In this document: positions 13,686 through 28,709 of the stretch, in pieces
Numbering within the stretch: position 1 is the stretch's first letter
How the letters are laid out: the number at the start of each line of letters is the position of its first letter
Origin: Syngnathus acus
Taxonomy: Eukaryota; Chordata; Actinopteri; Syngnathiformes; Syngnathidae
Direction: 5' to 3'
Assembly (NCBI RefSeq): GCF_901709675.1
Contig: NC_051099.1
Location: forward strand, 1,922,001 to 1,986,000
DNA length: 64,000 bases
The notes under the pieces: model-generated
Seen by the model: the letters and a program-made list of their open reading frames with translations, nothing else
Databases searched by the model: none
What the model was told of the DNA's origin: nothing
Made by a program: the position numbers and the translations under genes

Positions 13686-14165
13686 CTCTCAACTGTCAAA
13701 AGAAAACATTTTCAGCACAAATAGGAATTCATATTACAGCTTTTCAAATAAATACGTGTTAAATGATACATCAAGGTAGGTTTCACATCATTTGGGAACA
13801 TAGAAAAGAGCATCTTCAAGCGTACAACAGCTGTGTTGACATAAATATTACTCTTATTGACAGTACGTCCACGCAGCTATTAGCCACGAAAGCTAACTGT
13901 AAAGCTAGCATTTTGCTACTATTATGATGTATACCGTACTGCAGTCATTGCCTCTCAATTGTTGCCCGTTGCAACCAAAACAATCAAATTGACAAGTTGG
14001 CGTTGTAGTACTTCGTAATGCTAACTTAGCTAGCAGTTGCTTGCGCGCTATAACAGATGGACGAGCATGCTCTTTCGGTTCATAACAATGACGGCGACTT
14101 AGAATTGCCATTTAATCGATTCGTGCAAACATGAGTACTTGTAGAGTGCAGCAATAAACGCCTAC

Positions 14166-14250
14166 CCTCGGAGTTTGACAATACGCCGGAGGAAGTGCCA
14201 GCTCAATAGCCGCTCCTACGTGTCAGGAGGAAAGGGACATCTTCCGGGAT
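14166..14250 (-). other. yipf5: Probable non-coding first exon and promoter of yipf5
   Basis: On the minus strand a donor CGAGG|GTAGGC ends at 14166; joined to the acceptor at 13692 it removes a 473-bp intron and places 7 leader bases before the ATG. Just above it are ETS-type sites (CCCGGAAG at 14248-14241 on the minus strand, GGAAGTG on the plus strand near 14194) and scattered CpGs, as in TATA-less housekeeping promoters. The start site is not known. Confidence 0.5.
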
Positions 14251-14279
14251 AGAACGTCACAAACCGGAACAAGTATTGT

Positions 14280-14700
14280 AGAGTTTTGAAGTTACTACAG
14301 CGACACTTAGAGGCCACATTTAGTATTACACTTTTTTATTTGGAAATGTGAATGTCAAGGATAGATATTTCTAGACGTCCCATAGGATCCTCTGGGAAAA
14401 GGAACATACAAATTGTTTCACTGAATGATTTACAGAAGAAAAATAAAATCAAAATCACCTTTGATCAGATGCACTTTAAACAGTGGCAGGTATGCTGACT
14501 CCCATTTAACATGAGTTGAAATGTTATTGATTAATTCAAAGAGTTAAGTGATGTTAATGGGTATAGAATTGAGTAAAATATTATATTACTATTTCAATCT
14601 GAAAATATTAGAGTGCAGTGATCAAAAATGGATCCTTTTCAGCTAAAACATTATTGTTATTTAACTTCATGCACGGATACTATTCTTGTTTTTGCAAGAA
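14280..14700. other. Proximal divergent intergenic region, yipf5 side
   Basis: Non-coding AT-rich DNA upstream of the yipf5 promoter. I see no gene, repeat family or clear motif cluster here. Confidence 0.6.
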
Positions 14701-14712
14701 AGGATGGCAGTA

Positions 14713-14834
14713 GTGCCATATGCAAAATTATGAGCCCTTCCTTTTTTCCTCAGTGCCATATGCAAAATTATGAGCCCTTCATTTTTTTCCTCAGTGCCAT
14801 ATGCAAAATTATGAGCCCTTCCTTTTTTTCTCAG
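14713..14834. repeat. Three-copy minisatellite, unit about 40 bp
   Basis: Three near-identical units start at 14713, 14753 and 14794. Each unit has GTGCCATATGCAAAATTATG then AGCCCTTC and a T-rich tail ending CTCA. Periods are 40 and 41 bases; differences are confined to the T run and one base, so the duplication is recent. Confidence 0.93.
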
Positions 14835-17202
14835 ACTTTTAATCATCCCTCCACTTGAGAAGCATGCCTTACATCTTCTTAATACACTTAATGAAAACAA
14901 AATTGAAAAGAACTGCAGAGGGTAATAGAATTTAGGGCAGCGCGATGAGCCCATAATTGCATTCTTTTGTGGCGTCGCTGCTGTAATCCCGCTGCCACTG
15001 CCTGACTGCATGAATGGATTTAAATATTGAATTTCTTTGATTACAGCAAGTCCTCATTTCCAACCATACACTGTATGTCTCTTCAATTAAGATTTCTTTC
15101 TCCGCCCATGCCGGATCAAGTAGGTACGAATGAAACTGTTTAATGCAGATAATGTTTTGCTGTTTGTGTATAAACTACAAGCACATTTATGAGAGAAAGC
15201 GCAGAGATGTGGGAGCCAGCAGGCAGGCATGTCTGCTCATATTTCTTGAGAACATTTACACTCGACTAATTACATTCTCTGTCACCCTTTCATTGCGCTG
15301 CTACACGGCTCATAAATTAGGAGGCATCATCTGGTACCGGCTGGGTTCCGCTCACTGGGCAACCAAGCTGAACCAGCACTAAAAATAATCAGCCACCCAC
15401 CCACTCAAGATCTTAAAAAGCTTCTTGATACATGTCAGCATGCAAACACAATTCGACTATGGATGCAATAAAAATATGTGCAAAAAAAATAGACAAAGCT
15501 GTCAGAAGTTTGCTTTTGATCGTAATAGATGGCTAGCACATGCTTGAGGAAATCATTGATGTATAATAAAAACAAGGCCTACAAAGAAACATGAGTTCAC
15601 TGTAACTTCCAACCTGCATTCATTTTGTCTCAGTGATTTAATGCTGCTCATTTGTTATCAAATTGAAAGGAAAGCCGACGATGGTTCCGTATGCAAGTAT
15701 CTCGGGGATTGGCGCGGATAGCCTTTCTATAGTGTCGGATCAACATCTTTAAATGACAATCCTGCTGATCAATTGGAATTGATTTTTGCATCAGCAGCCA
15801 TTTCATGACCTATTAGCTTGCATAAGGAACAGCTAATATGCAATATTTACCGCACGATAGTGATGCTTTGCAAAAGTACTACAGTGGCCACTACATTAGG
15901 TACACACAATTAAGAGCCATTTTTCTCCATCAAAATTCTTCATGATCAGCATCTTGTCAAATTGGGGTTTCTCATTGGATTGTGTACTTAATATTGTTGC
16001 CGGGTGATATGTCGCTTTGACTCCTGATTGCCTCCACGGCTTGTTTATTCCCAGCTCATGGTAGCTTTCCTGGAATGAATCATGACAAGTCCGTTGAGAA
16101 AAGCTTTGACCTCGTTACCTTCCTTTCTCAAGGCAGCAGTGAATAGAAGCGGCGGTCGCATTTTTTTTTTTCACCCCACGCTCGAATGTCTCGAGGCACG
16201 GAAATGTTGGATTATTTAACTTTATCGTCAAAAGCACAAAAGAATCCATCCTTGCCGGCAGAGCTTTTATTAAGTCACATGGAGCTGCATCATGTCTTTT
16301 TTTTCATTTTTTATATGAGCTGTTGTTGGAATAAGAAATAAAAAAAAAGTCATTTATTGGACAAACAAAGGCATTCAAACAACCTTGGAGTGGGCATGTA
16401 AAGCTCTTAGTGATAAGTAGCATTTGTATTTCCAATATTGTATTTCATACACACATAAACTTTCAATGCAGACTAGTTCGCTTTCCACAGCGTTCCCGCG
16501 TGGCCTTTCCCCTCGGGTACAATGGAGATTGGCTGCTTAGCAACATCCCATCTGCACATCTTGCCAAATCAACATGGTCAACATCCCTTTAGGCTTCTTC
16601 CACTACTCTGGCAGGCTGCTATTGCCAGATGTAACACGGACCAGGGGAGGGGGGGAGTTATTAAATTCTTAATATTGCTATTAGAGTAAATATTTTATTC
16701 ATATTAGATTATAGCCCATTGCGAGCACATTGGTGACCTCAAGGCACTAAAATGTGACAGAGGTCACAGAGAAAAGCCATTAGGTCTTTAAATGTGACTA
16801 GAAATCTTTTCCTCTTCTATACAACACAAGTATGCAAACGCGATGCAATTCAAGTCATAAAATGGGCTTGAAATGCAACTCACACAGCTCTGACATCATA
16901 ATGTGCTTTTACAAAAGCGGCGCGATTAAATCCACTGCCTATATACACCGACCGTTTTATTGGGGCTTGTATACTATTTCATGTGGAGTCGTTTGATATG
17001 CACAAGACATAAAAGTAATGTCTCATTTCCATTTTTCGATTCTTCATCAAATGAACACTTGAGACTTGTTCCTGCTCACTGTGAATCTGTTAAATTCTGC
17101 GCCATCGCCGTCACCTCCTCCATCCCGATCTTTCCACGACACCCACTACTTCATCCTGGCCAACTGAGGCCCACACGCTGCAAATTGAATCAGGCGCCAG
17201 CT

Positions 17203-17223
17203 ACCGACCGACCGACCGACCGA
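17203..17223. repeat. ACCG tetranucleotide microsatellite
   Basis: Five tandem ACCG units; a CpG-containing simple repeat in otherwise AT-rich DNA. Confidence 0.9.
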
Positions 17224-17961
17224 GTGACGAGAGCGCAAATGGACTCTTTCCAGAGATGTGACAGGATACGAGAAAGAATAGCAGTCATTATCATCACTTT
17301 TCAACCATGTTAGAGTGGCATGAAAAGAAAAAAAAAAAAAGAGTATGAGCAATTGATTTTTGATGACTTTAGTAACACAGCTCTCGGCATGATAGAGTAC
17401 TTTTGCACAACACCAAAAATATTGATAGCTTTTTGACAGTATCAATCATTGAGTGTGACTGTCTTGAGAGATGAAGCTGGAGGAAGTGTGGTCTTCATTT
17501 CAATCAAGGGTGACAAAGAGGAAAAAGGACGGATCGTTTTATCTGCACCGTAGCAAATAACGGCGCAGCTGCTTGATATGTCAGGCAAGTCGACACCCAT
17601 CCGTCCTGAAACGCGCAAAGTAGCTTTCTGCCGGGGGACTACAATAATGAATGATCTGATTTGCATCTTGCTCCCAAAAATGGCTGAATAATACATGCGG
17701 CGCTTCGTGGAGTAAATATTTCACTGTTGTATATTTGTCATGACAGTGATGTGAAATAATTGCGTTGGGGTAAAACTGTAGGATACATGCATGACATTTC
17801 CTTCAATTAGATTTCCATACATTTGATCAAATGAAATGTGACTTAAAACATGACCCGTGAAGTTCATAAAGTTGTGTTTTAAACAGCTTGACAGATTTCC
17901 ATTATTCACAAAAATTGAAGGGTCAACTAGTTGGAGTTGTATAAGCTCCATCTGCAGTGAC

Positions 17962-18037
17962 TTTATTTATTTATTTATTTATTTATGTATTTATGTATTT
18001 AGTTATTTATTTAGTTATTATTATTATTATTTTTTTA
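17962..18037. repeat. TTTA/TTA-rich microsatellite
   Basis: Tandem TTTA units with TGTA and TAGT variants, grading into TTA repeats and a T run. Confidence 0.92.
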
Positions 18038-19199
18038 AAGCCTTTTATGACTATTAAGAAAGATCATTGGTTTTGGTTTTTAACGTGGCCTAAAGTGCAA
18101 GGTTCTTTATAATCTCCTGAAACCAGTTTTGAAATCCAAACAAACTGGAGGTGGACCAGCATCTTGAAATACTACATTGTGTGACTTCACTGAGCCACTT
18201 GCAAAGTTTTTGAAAAGCACTCTCAGTACGATGCAATGTCGTTCTACACCACTTCAACCATATTGCTAAATAATTTGCAGTCATGCACTTTAAAGCAGAT
18301 GCTGTTTAAAGGAGGGCAAGGCGAGCTGGCAGGAATGGTGTCGACCTGAACAGGTTGGTGGTGTGCTCTTTAAATAGCACCGAGCGCTGAAGCTCCATGT
18401 ATTTATGATGAAGCTACTGACGTGGCCTACTTCTGGGTGACTGCTCAGGTCCCGGGCAGCTAAAGCACCTCCTCATCTGCCTCCTCTTGTCTATTATTCA
18501 TTTTTGCTCCATTTTATAGCTCATTCCCACAAAAGTCACATTCGACTGATTGCATAAATAATAAAAAACTGTTTGTGCTTTGAAAAGTCTTTCTATTAAG
18601 TGACTGTTGTACAACATTGGCCATATTATTCTTTAAAAACTTTTTAAATATTTGCTCGAGATGGTGAATTTAGATTTTGTTCGCTAAAAACACATGGGCT
18701 AATCATGAAAACTTTTTTAAAAATAACCACGTCATATTGGGTAGTAAATCTACATAACAAGTGTCACTTTCATAATAAACGACAGAAAAAAAAAAAAATT
18801 CTTAATATTTAAAGACGCATCCATACATGCTGTCCACTGGGCATTATTATTATTCATCTTTGGATCTGATTTGACTCTGCAGGAGTACCTAATGGCTTGA
18901 CCTGCCATGTGCAATTGACTTCAACGATCATTTAATTGCGTGTACTGACAAACAGCTGCAATTAAAAATTAAGCTTAATGCACTTTAACAGCTTTGAGCA
19001 CCACACAAGGGGGGAACAAAATGGTTTCATTTACGCACAGAAGGAGGCGCTGCTGCTCACTTTACAAAAGCAGAAACTCCTCAGCGCTCCCCCCCCCCAT
19101 GCATGACAATATTGTGCTGCTTTTTGGAGCCATTTTAAATCATTATTTGACTATTATGGGGAAAAGAAAAGACAACAATTTTTTTTTTCCTACAGTGAG

Positions 19200-20572
<1,373 letters not shown>

Positions 20573-20579
20573 TGAGATA

Positions 20580-21720
20580 CCAATGGGTTCTGTGCATTAT
20601 TTATTTGGGTTGGACCTGGTTCGAAGTTTGTAACTCAGTTCGATCTTTTCCTGTAGTGGATATTTGAAGTTGAATGAGGTTCTGTTGGACTTGATATTGT
20701 CTCACACACGTTTGGATTCATATATGGTGCTCTGAGGTTGGATCTGATTCTATATATTTGCTAATTTCATTGTCTGTTGGGTTAGGCGAGACCTGGCCCG
20801 GTATAACCAAAAACAAGTTTAGTCTTATTGCTTTGGACAAGGTTGAATACTTTTCAAATTTGCATTGCTTCTTTTAATGTGTTGGGTCGGGATGGGCTCC
20901 TTTGGGCTTTCTAGCAACTCTTCCTGGCTCCAGCTCTTCGATTGGCAGCGTTTCACTTTTTGGCAGAGGACTAAGACGACTGACCGTGAAGAGAGTGCCG
21001 CAACCTTAACTGGCCCGTAAGACTTAACGGCGCGACACAATAATCCACATCCACTAACCTTCCTGAGGGATAATTCATGACGCGTTTTAAAACCGGCTCT
21101 CATGAACAAGTCAGGGGAGTGATGCATTTGTATCAAGTACTTTGCATCCTGTCACTGAATGGGGATGTATTGATCTGGGGGTCAATGCTCGACACGTGTA
21201 TGACACAAATGACATTCAAATGAGTGTAGATTAAACCCACATGATGTAAAAATATGGATAATCAGCCCCAGACTGCAGTTTCACCAACTTTGGTATGTTC
21301 ACAAACAAGTCTGAAGGACACATTCCCAAAAGTAGGAAAAGCAAGCCAGCCATTTGTGGAGAATTTGTTGGCAACAAGCATTGTGGCTCCAACCCTGACA
21401 ACAGCATGCTCAAAACACTTGGCAGTTTTCTGCAGCAGCTATGCAAATTTCCAATTCCTATTCCGTCCTCGTTCTGCAAGTCATGCACGACGAGGGGATG
21501 TTTCGTTCTACTTTTAGCAAAAGTAATGAAGAGGTGCTCCTTTCTCATATACAGGGAGAAAGCATTCTTGCAGGGAGGACATCATTTTGATGCCCGTTTC
21601 TCCAGATGGCTGGCAAGTCAAATTGGTACAGGCTGAGACACACACATGCTTATAAGAGCTAATTTATGTTCTGACATCAAATAAAGCTATATTTGAAATC
21701 TTTTCTGTCCTCTAGCTTTT
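20580..21720. other. 5' part of the kctd16 intron, degenerate GGTTGGATCTG-type motifs
   Basis: Just after the exon, short related phrases recur (GGGTTGGACCTGGTT, AGGTTCTGTTGGACTTGA, AGGTTGGATCTGATTCT, GTTGGGTTAGGCGAGACC) over 20585-20810, as if from an old tandem repeat. The remainder up to 21720 shows nothing I can name. Confidence 0.35.
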
Positions 21721-21722
21721 AG

Positions 21723-21957
21723 CAGAGGTGTCAAACTCATTTTTGTCCTGATGAATAATTAGTTTTGAAATCAGAGACGAGTAAAAACTGTTCAATTATT
21801 TAAAAAACAATTGAATGGTAAAAATCGCTAGCAATCTCACTATTTTTTTAAAAAAGTGACGACAATTTGTAAATTTAATATTGACACGTCACATTTGTCT
21901 TTGCGGGCCACATCAAATGACGTATCTGGCCCCCGGGCCTTGAGTTTGACACCTATG
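21723..21957 (-). mobile_element. Non-autonomous hAT-like element, about 235 bp
   Basis: The ends are inverted repeats: CAGAGGTGTCAAACTCA at the left and TGAGTTTGACACCTATG at the right. The block CCCCCGGGCCTTGAGTTTGA next to one end is a hallmark of a family common in teleost genomes. CAGxGGTGTCAAAC termini resemble hAT superfamily ends. There is no coding capacity. Flanking 8-bp duplications (GCTTTTAG left, CATCTCGT right) do not match, so insertion is old or the ends are imprecise. Strand is given relative to the related end at 55384. Confidence 0.6.
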
Positions 21958-24900
21958 CATCTCGTTCCAATGACTTTTCTGTCAGTCCTAGCTCACAAAA
22001 TCGACCTCACCACTTCCCAAGTTGCATTTCGGTATGCAGCGAGATAGCGCTGGCTGCTTTTAAATGCTTCGCCGCTCTCTTGCAACCAGCCTGGTTCGTA
22101 TTCATGTTTTGCTCTGCGCGCTTGTACGACTTCATTTATCTTTTTTTTTTTTTTCCACCTTCATTGCAACATCAGTCACATATGAGATAGTTTGTCTTAC
22201 GATTGCTTGCTGAACGGCATGATGGAAAATTGAGTCATCAAGTAAGACACAATTCATTGTCTTCTTACCTCATCAAATGTTTGCCCAAACTGTAATGTAG
22301 AAAAAGTAAAGACTAGAGAGGATGTGATTCTTTTAACAGCAAGAACAAGAAACCTTTGCTGAGAAATGGTGAGCTTGCCTTATAGTCAATCGAATTGATT
22401 GCAGCCATTTTACTCTGACAATTGATGACCCAATAAAAACAGGAACATCCCGTTTCTAAATAGACTAAATAGATTTTGTTAAATCAGAAATTTGCATTGT
22501 TTGGATCTGTTGAGAAATGCCGATGCTGCATAAAAGCTACGGCTTTTGAACACAAAGTATCTGTTCTGTTGTTTTGTAAGTATTTGAAGTCGATGCGTGT
22601 CAGGGGAGGCGAGACAGTCACGGATTATCCTTCATCATTTCCAGTTTGATACCTTCCAGCTTTATTCAGGACCTCCATTATCTTTGTCAATCCCCTTTTG
22701 TTAGTTACCTACTTCCTCTCTTCCAATGTGTGCGACTGCTCAAAATGCCGTTCAACCCCTAGAGGGCAGACAGGCGTATTCATCAATGTGCTGCACGGCC
22801 GGCCGGTCTGACTTCTAATTTATCATCTCGGCTGACAGTCGGTTCAGTCGTGCTCACCGCGGGGCCCGACTGTGCTGAACCAGTGGATACCGACAACAAA
22901 ACATTGCTTCAGCAGCCCGAAACGTTTTTTAGTTGATATGTGAGATATGCCGGCTTTATTCCGACTACTTTTCAACAATGCAATGGAAATATGTTGGCTC
23001 AACTAAATATCTTTGACGTCAACGGCACTGAATGAGTTGATGGCGCAATTAATTGTTCATTTCAGACTTGGTCGATCAAGGAAATTCCCGATCTTTTCAT
23101 GTCGGTAAGCGACAAAATCCAAATTTGCGTGATCTGTCGCTGGCCCGTGTGGCTGACGACATTAGCGACGGCGGTCCCACGCTGCAGGCCTGTAGCAAGT
23201 GATTAGCCGAGGAGCAGACAGGCCGTGACAGCTCTGAGGAGAGTCTTGATAGGTACAGCTGCTACCCTGGCCTCATCTCAGCGGGGGAGTTGAACGCTCC
23301 GCACCGCAACTCTGCATTATTCAGGCTACGAGGCAGAACGGGGGGGGGATACATCGTTCTTCTCGCTAATGCTACTGATGCGCTGGCTACAGGTTCTGCG
23401 CTGCTGCTATAACAAGAGCAACCAATTATCCTCGCCGCAAACTCCAATACTTGTGTCATTAATCTAAGTTTTATTGCTGCAGAACAACACTGGGATACTT
23501 TATAGGGCAAGGAACTACATTTGGTGACCTTTGTGGGGGTACAAAACAGATCTTTGGAAGCTGGAGAACAGTTTGTTTTATTCAACGCAACAAGCTGTCT
23601 CTATCATGTTCGCATTCATGTTTTTTCCAATTATCTTAAATTACATACTGTGTCATTTTAGCTGGGATTCTTCTCATTATTGATTTCCGCATGCAAGGTC
23701 AGGGTGATGTGGGGAGATTCAGCCCGGCCTACGATGATGGAAGAAAAAAAATGCTACATAAGGAGAGAAGATTGTTTTTGTCTTGGCTCCTCTTGACTTT
23801 CTCTCCTGGAAGCTTAGTGTAGCGAGGTAGTCTTGTTATCCCCCCACCCTGGAGGATAGGTGCAGCAACAGAGCTCTGGAGGGAGGAAGTGTCAATAACA
23901 AGCTTCCCCCCTTAAGCCCTGGGTGACGTGCTCCTGCGTGCACCGTCCATCAACCCGTTTTCTCCTAATCTTTTGACTCTTGACTCGCCGGGGTGGTCGG
24001 AAGGCTTTCCCTGTCAGGGTCCAAAGTGAGGCTGTTACGAGCGGGTGGAGCGCTAAGCTGAAGACTGCGGCTTGTGGAGAATGCTGCTAGATGTTCCATG
24101 CTGAGGTTATGGCACAAACCTTCTCAAATCCAATTTTTTTTTCTCATCTGGCTGTCACATTTCTATCAATGGTCCTTCCGGGGCCATATAAAATTTCTGA
24201 TAATTAAACAACTGTTTTAATGATATATAATGAGCATGTATGGGTTCAATTTTGTTCTTCTCAGGTTTTATTTGTTTTCTGAATTGCACGGCGGTTTGAC
24301 TCAAGTGCTCTCATGGGCCAGGAAGACACATGTGGTACCAGAACATAACCATCAATATCTCTACTCGGCTTGTCTGCTAAGTATCAAGGCATCCTATAGA
24401 ATCGGCTCCCATGGGTGTTTTTAGGGTGGCTCCAAACTTTTAATCAGCCAAAGTTTTGCCTGAAGAAACATCTGGTCAGTCTTCAGTCCATTAGTACTAC
24501 AACTTGAAGATGATCCACCCCCACCCCCCTTCCCTCACGGTTTGATCACGTCTCAAATCACTCCCATTTCCTCATTAGATTCCCGCATTGTCACTCACGC
24601 AGCAGTATCCCACAGCTTGAACCGGCATATGGCCGTGTGTTCATTCCGCAGCGGCTTCGCGGTGCATGAGCATATCAGCGGCGTTTCATTTGTCGGCGTC
24701 TTTATGTCCCTTAACAAACCGAGGGGCACTAATGTGGCAACTCCAGAGGAAATTAACTCCAAGGGAAATTATCTCCAAAGGAAATGGCTGGAACCAGTCA
24801 TCTCGATGGCGCATGGAAATATATAATGACTTTTTTTCTTATTAGAAGCGCCAGCAATGGCTTTTAACGTATTTGTTTTTCATCATGGACATCCTTTATT

Positions 24901-26590
24901 GGATACTTATCAACGTGCTTTCAGAAAGTCAAACTTTCAATCGCAGATAACTATAAAGGAACATAGAAATCTTTTAATACTTTTTGGATGGTCACGACGA
25001 GTCTAGACCCAGTAGAATAGATGTTTCTGTGGCTTTGAAATTTCTTTGTGGAAAATTTTTGCATCAAGGTATTTTTGTGGTCGACCCTGGTTGAGTTTTA
25101 AGAACTGTCCCGAACTGTAAGGAAGAAAAAGCTAACCACCACTTTATATTTCTAAATATGACTTTTCAATCTCTAAATATTCAAAGTGTTTCAGTGCTGG
25201 TAGTACTCTGAATGTAAAACAGACACAATGATGGAATGGCATCATTTGACTCTGCCTGTAAAAGCTGCCATTGTGGCGCCTTTATTTCTTCTCTACATTA
25301 ACGTCACTCACACAAAAAGTAAGTAACTCGTACATTCTGCTGATGAAAAAGCAACAAGCAAATATGATGGCAGAAAAGCACACGGAGCTCCAACTGAAAC
25401 CTGAAAATCAGTCCATCTTTATTTGCTGAACTGTGAATCTGACTTGAGCAGCCTTTTCCCGATCGAAGCGGATTTAAAGGGATGAATGAATCAGAGCGAG
25501 TTTGCTGTCCACCTCGTTGGATCCTCTCCCAGCAGTACGCTGTGGACTGGTTGCCAGCAAATCAGATGACACATTTAGACAAAAAAGCGAGCGCACTCAA
25601 ATTCACATCTCTTTATTGTCTTCTATTGCAGCCTTAGCAATTTTCAAATTGCATTCTACTACATTGCAAATTCAATTTGAATTTGATTTATTGGGATTGG
25701 TTTTGGAATATGATTAAGATATTTCAGTCTATTATATATATATATTTATCTCAAGTACAGAGCCACAGGCCGCAGATTTTTATGGAGCGAGATATGACTA
25801 CACAGCATAAAAATGAGAATCTCTCGAAGACTTTTGAAAGGAGATGGCATCCTCGTGTCACGTTTGATTATATCTATTTGAAGAGTTTTGCAGCTGGGCG
25901 GGCGACTGTCTTCTTTCAACTCCAGACGATGATTTGTTACCCCCACGACAACTCTCCGCTATTGTACAGTCTCGGCGGCTGTTTGTTATTCGCCGCGTAA
26001 TGAATTATTGAGTGGCGCTCGCCAAGGACCGCGCGGACGGCAAAGCCGACTGGCAGAGGCTGTTGCTGCTTGTTTGCAAACGTAATGGCTTGTTTACATG
26101 CATAGCTGCTTGCTGTATCAAACAAGTGGAGGATGATTGAAGCGTTACTTGCAACCCTACCCATGGGAGTTGTGTGGTCTAATTGGGAGCCAATGACGTC
26201 ATGGCACCTATTCAATACGTTCCGATAAGATCAGACATTTGCTTCTTGCCTCAGAGACACAACAAGGTGAACCCTGGCTATTTTTGCATGCATGTGCTTG
26301 CTTGCTTGCTTGTGTGCCGGGCGGTAAATGGAGCACGGCGATTATCAACATCCATCAAGCGAGGAAGCCATTTAGCCAATTAAAATGCATCCAGGCTGGC
26401 ATTCGGACGCAGCAGTCCCTGTTAATTACCAAGGTTTTCTCTTTGGCGCATTATGGTGAGATCACTGTAATAATGCAGTTGTCTCATTATATCATGACCT
26501 TGAAGAGCATTGGCCATTCATTTCTATTACAGCCCAGTGTGGACTGTACGTGAGTGTTGTGCATAGGGAGGACACAAGCCTCGTTCATGC
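21958..26590. other. kctd16 intron segment, no gene
   Basis: Mostly unique AT-rich DNA. It contains a CTCF-like core at 22756, a FseI-type GGCCGGCC palindrome near 22797, and a 9-G run near 23340. No reading frame looks protein-like and no repeat family is recognised. Confidence 0.6.
22756..22769 (+). promoter_or_regulatory. Candidate CTCF site (one mismatch)
   Basis: CCCCTAGAGGGCAG matches the core consensus CCASYAGRKGGCRS at 13 of 14 positions, in plus orientation, inside the kctd16 intron. Confidence 0.3.
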
Positions 26591-26597
26591 CACACTT

Positions 26598-26623
26598 AAT
26601 ATAATAATAATAATAATAATAAT
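26598..26623. repeat. ATA trinucleotide microsatellite
   Basis: About eight tandem AAT/ATA units. Confidence 0.92.
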
Positions 26624-28649
26624 CACAATAACAACAGCAACCGTCTGTCACCTTTCTCCCATGCTGGACAAAACATTTCGCCAATATAAGCGCTATATTG
26701 TAAGATTATAACGCTCATCTCTGATTGAACCTGTCAGAGACGTATCGATTTAGTGATGTTTTTATTGTTGCCGTAACGCACAGGTGTCATAGTAAAGGTC
26801 AGATCCTGCCCTCCGGGTCATTTTATGTTGTTCATGAAGGCTTGCTAGCGTTTTTTAAAACTAACATGAACAATGTACTAACAAACCTGGTGCTAGTTGA
26901 CGAGAAAGTATTGCCAATTTATTATTTATGAATTTTTTATGAAATTTTCATTCCATCAGTGCATTCTGAATTCAAATGAAATACACAAATTGTTTTAACC
27001 AAATTATCTTTTTTCAATTAACAATAATAAAAAAAACAATTAATACTGCCATGGATTCAAACGTTCACCATCATAATATAATGAGGAACCTCACTTTCTG
27101 CTCATTATGAATACCATTGAAATGTGGAGAATTATCATTAATGGCAATCCAATGACGTTAATGTCTCTTCGGCACACACGAGCCATATTCATTAAGTACG
27201 CGCCACACTTCACGTAACACATTAAAATGGCACGCTGTGATCTCGGAGAGAGTTAACATTTAAAAGATGAGCTAGGAAGAAGTGGAGCAACAAAGGATGA
27301 GCGCACACACACTTTGAGAGAGGGAGAATTTTGGCTCTGTGACACCGTGATAATGCGTTTTGGATAACAACCTACGAGTGGGAGTTTTTCTCCGAAAATG
27401 TTATTTCTCCCTTTGCTTTGTAGGTCTCTCCATCCTGTTCCATATTTTTCAAACCCTCCCAATCGTCTTTCATGTTTCTTACGGAACCTTTGAAGCTTGG
27501 AGGTGTTCTTCTGAGAGCTCCCATAAAGAATGAACGGATCACTGGTTGCAGCGCCGATTCCGAACATCTCATTTGTCGGGGTGCGGGGGAGCTTCTGTCC
27601 GACAGATATAGTTGTTGATTTATGACCACTTTATGATGAGACCAATCAGTTGTAAATCAGAGCATCGCAGTCACTCCCATCTCCACACACGTGAAGTAGA
27701 ATACATCATAAACATTCCCACATCCTTCAAATGCTTTCATGGGGAGGAATATCATAAATCATTGTGGCACAATATGGTATGAATTTTGTATCATTGATTT
27801 CAAGTGTTTGGAAACATCCCCGTACATAAAAAGATGTACCATCTAAAGCCAAGGCCAACACACAGGAAATATAATATATAAATGCATTTCTTTTTGGGTA
27901 TCAAAGTATGCATGAATGCAGAAAATAAATAAATATAAAATGTATTTCAAAGCAAATTTTATAATGGTTAAATACTTTCCATTTCAGTCAGCATTACCTT
28001 TTTTTTTCCTATTGTCACGAGTGCACATAAGTGGTGCGCTGGTGCACATGCGGACTACAAATATAAATATTGCACACTAAGAATAGTAGTGGTGTGGCAG
28101 TCGAGGAAGATTTGCTCATGTTGAGTTTCTCTGGCTCATCCTAGATACTTTGAATACTTGTGGCCCAACCTAGGGTCAAATTTCATGTGGAGGAAATCAT
28201 AGGGGGAAGTCAAACTGTTCCACACAAAGGTCGGCAATGATTTCCGGTGTTGCTTTCTATCCTCCTGCTCGTCAGATACCCTTCGTCTCGTATGAACTCT
28301 CATCCACGGTGCTCTCCACTTCCTTTGTCTCCCTTTCAAAAACAGCAAGAGTGGACCATGCTATTTCCACTGCTCCAGGCCTCTGTCTATTTCTGTCTAT
28401 CCTTTCTCTATCTGCCCATTTGCCTTTTTTCCCCCTCCCGCGGCAAGCGCTGCGCTGAGCTTCTACCTTCTCTTATTTTCTTTCAATGTTCTGTCTTTTT
28501 TCTGCAACCTCTCCTTTCCTGGTGACTGAGTACAATGTCTTTTTCTTACTAGTGTACATTATTTGCTGTATCTCATTTTCCACAGGTCTGGGATGTACCG
28601 CTTCTCTATTAAACATACATAAAATAAATATGCAGCCAAACCCAGTGAT

Positions 28650-28708
28650 CCGTCCGTCCGTCCGTCCGTCCATCCCTCCATCCCTCCATCCATCACACCG
28701 CTTATCTT
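28650..28708. repeat. CCGT/CCAT/CCCT microsatellite joined to a CCGCTTATC-type dispersed repeat
   Basis: Five CCGT units pass into CCAT and CCCT units and then CACACCGCTTATCTTCATCC. The phrase CCATCCATC followed by CCGCTTATC is a very common dispersed repeat in teleost genomes, so this is probably a copy of that family with an expanded tetranucleotide head. Confidence 0.75.
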
Positions 28709-28709
28709 C

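Larger units (their letters stand above)
14840..19190. other. Divergent intergenic region between yipf5 and kctd16
   Basis: About 4.3 kb without a recognisable gene. Contents: a short relic of a dispersed fish repeat near 15880-15905 (AGTGGCCACTACATTAGGTAC), an ACCG tetranucleotide run at 17203-17223, and a long TTTA-type microsatellite at 17962-18037. The rest is unique AT-rich sequence that could hold shared promoter or enhancer elements. Confidence 0.65.

Noticed and set aside
14713-14834. The three-copy repeat considered as coding (minus-strand peptide repeats of about 13 residues)
   Set aside because: The repeat period alternates 40 and 41 bases, so it does not keep frame, and there is no coding context.
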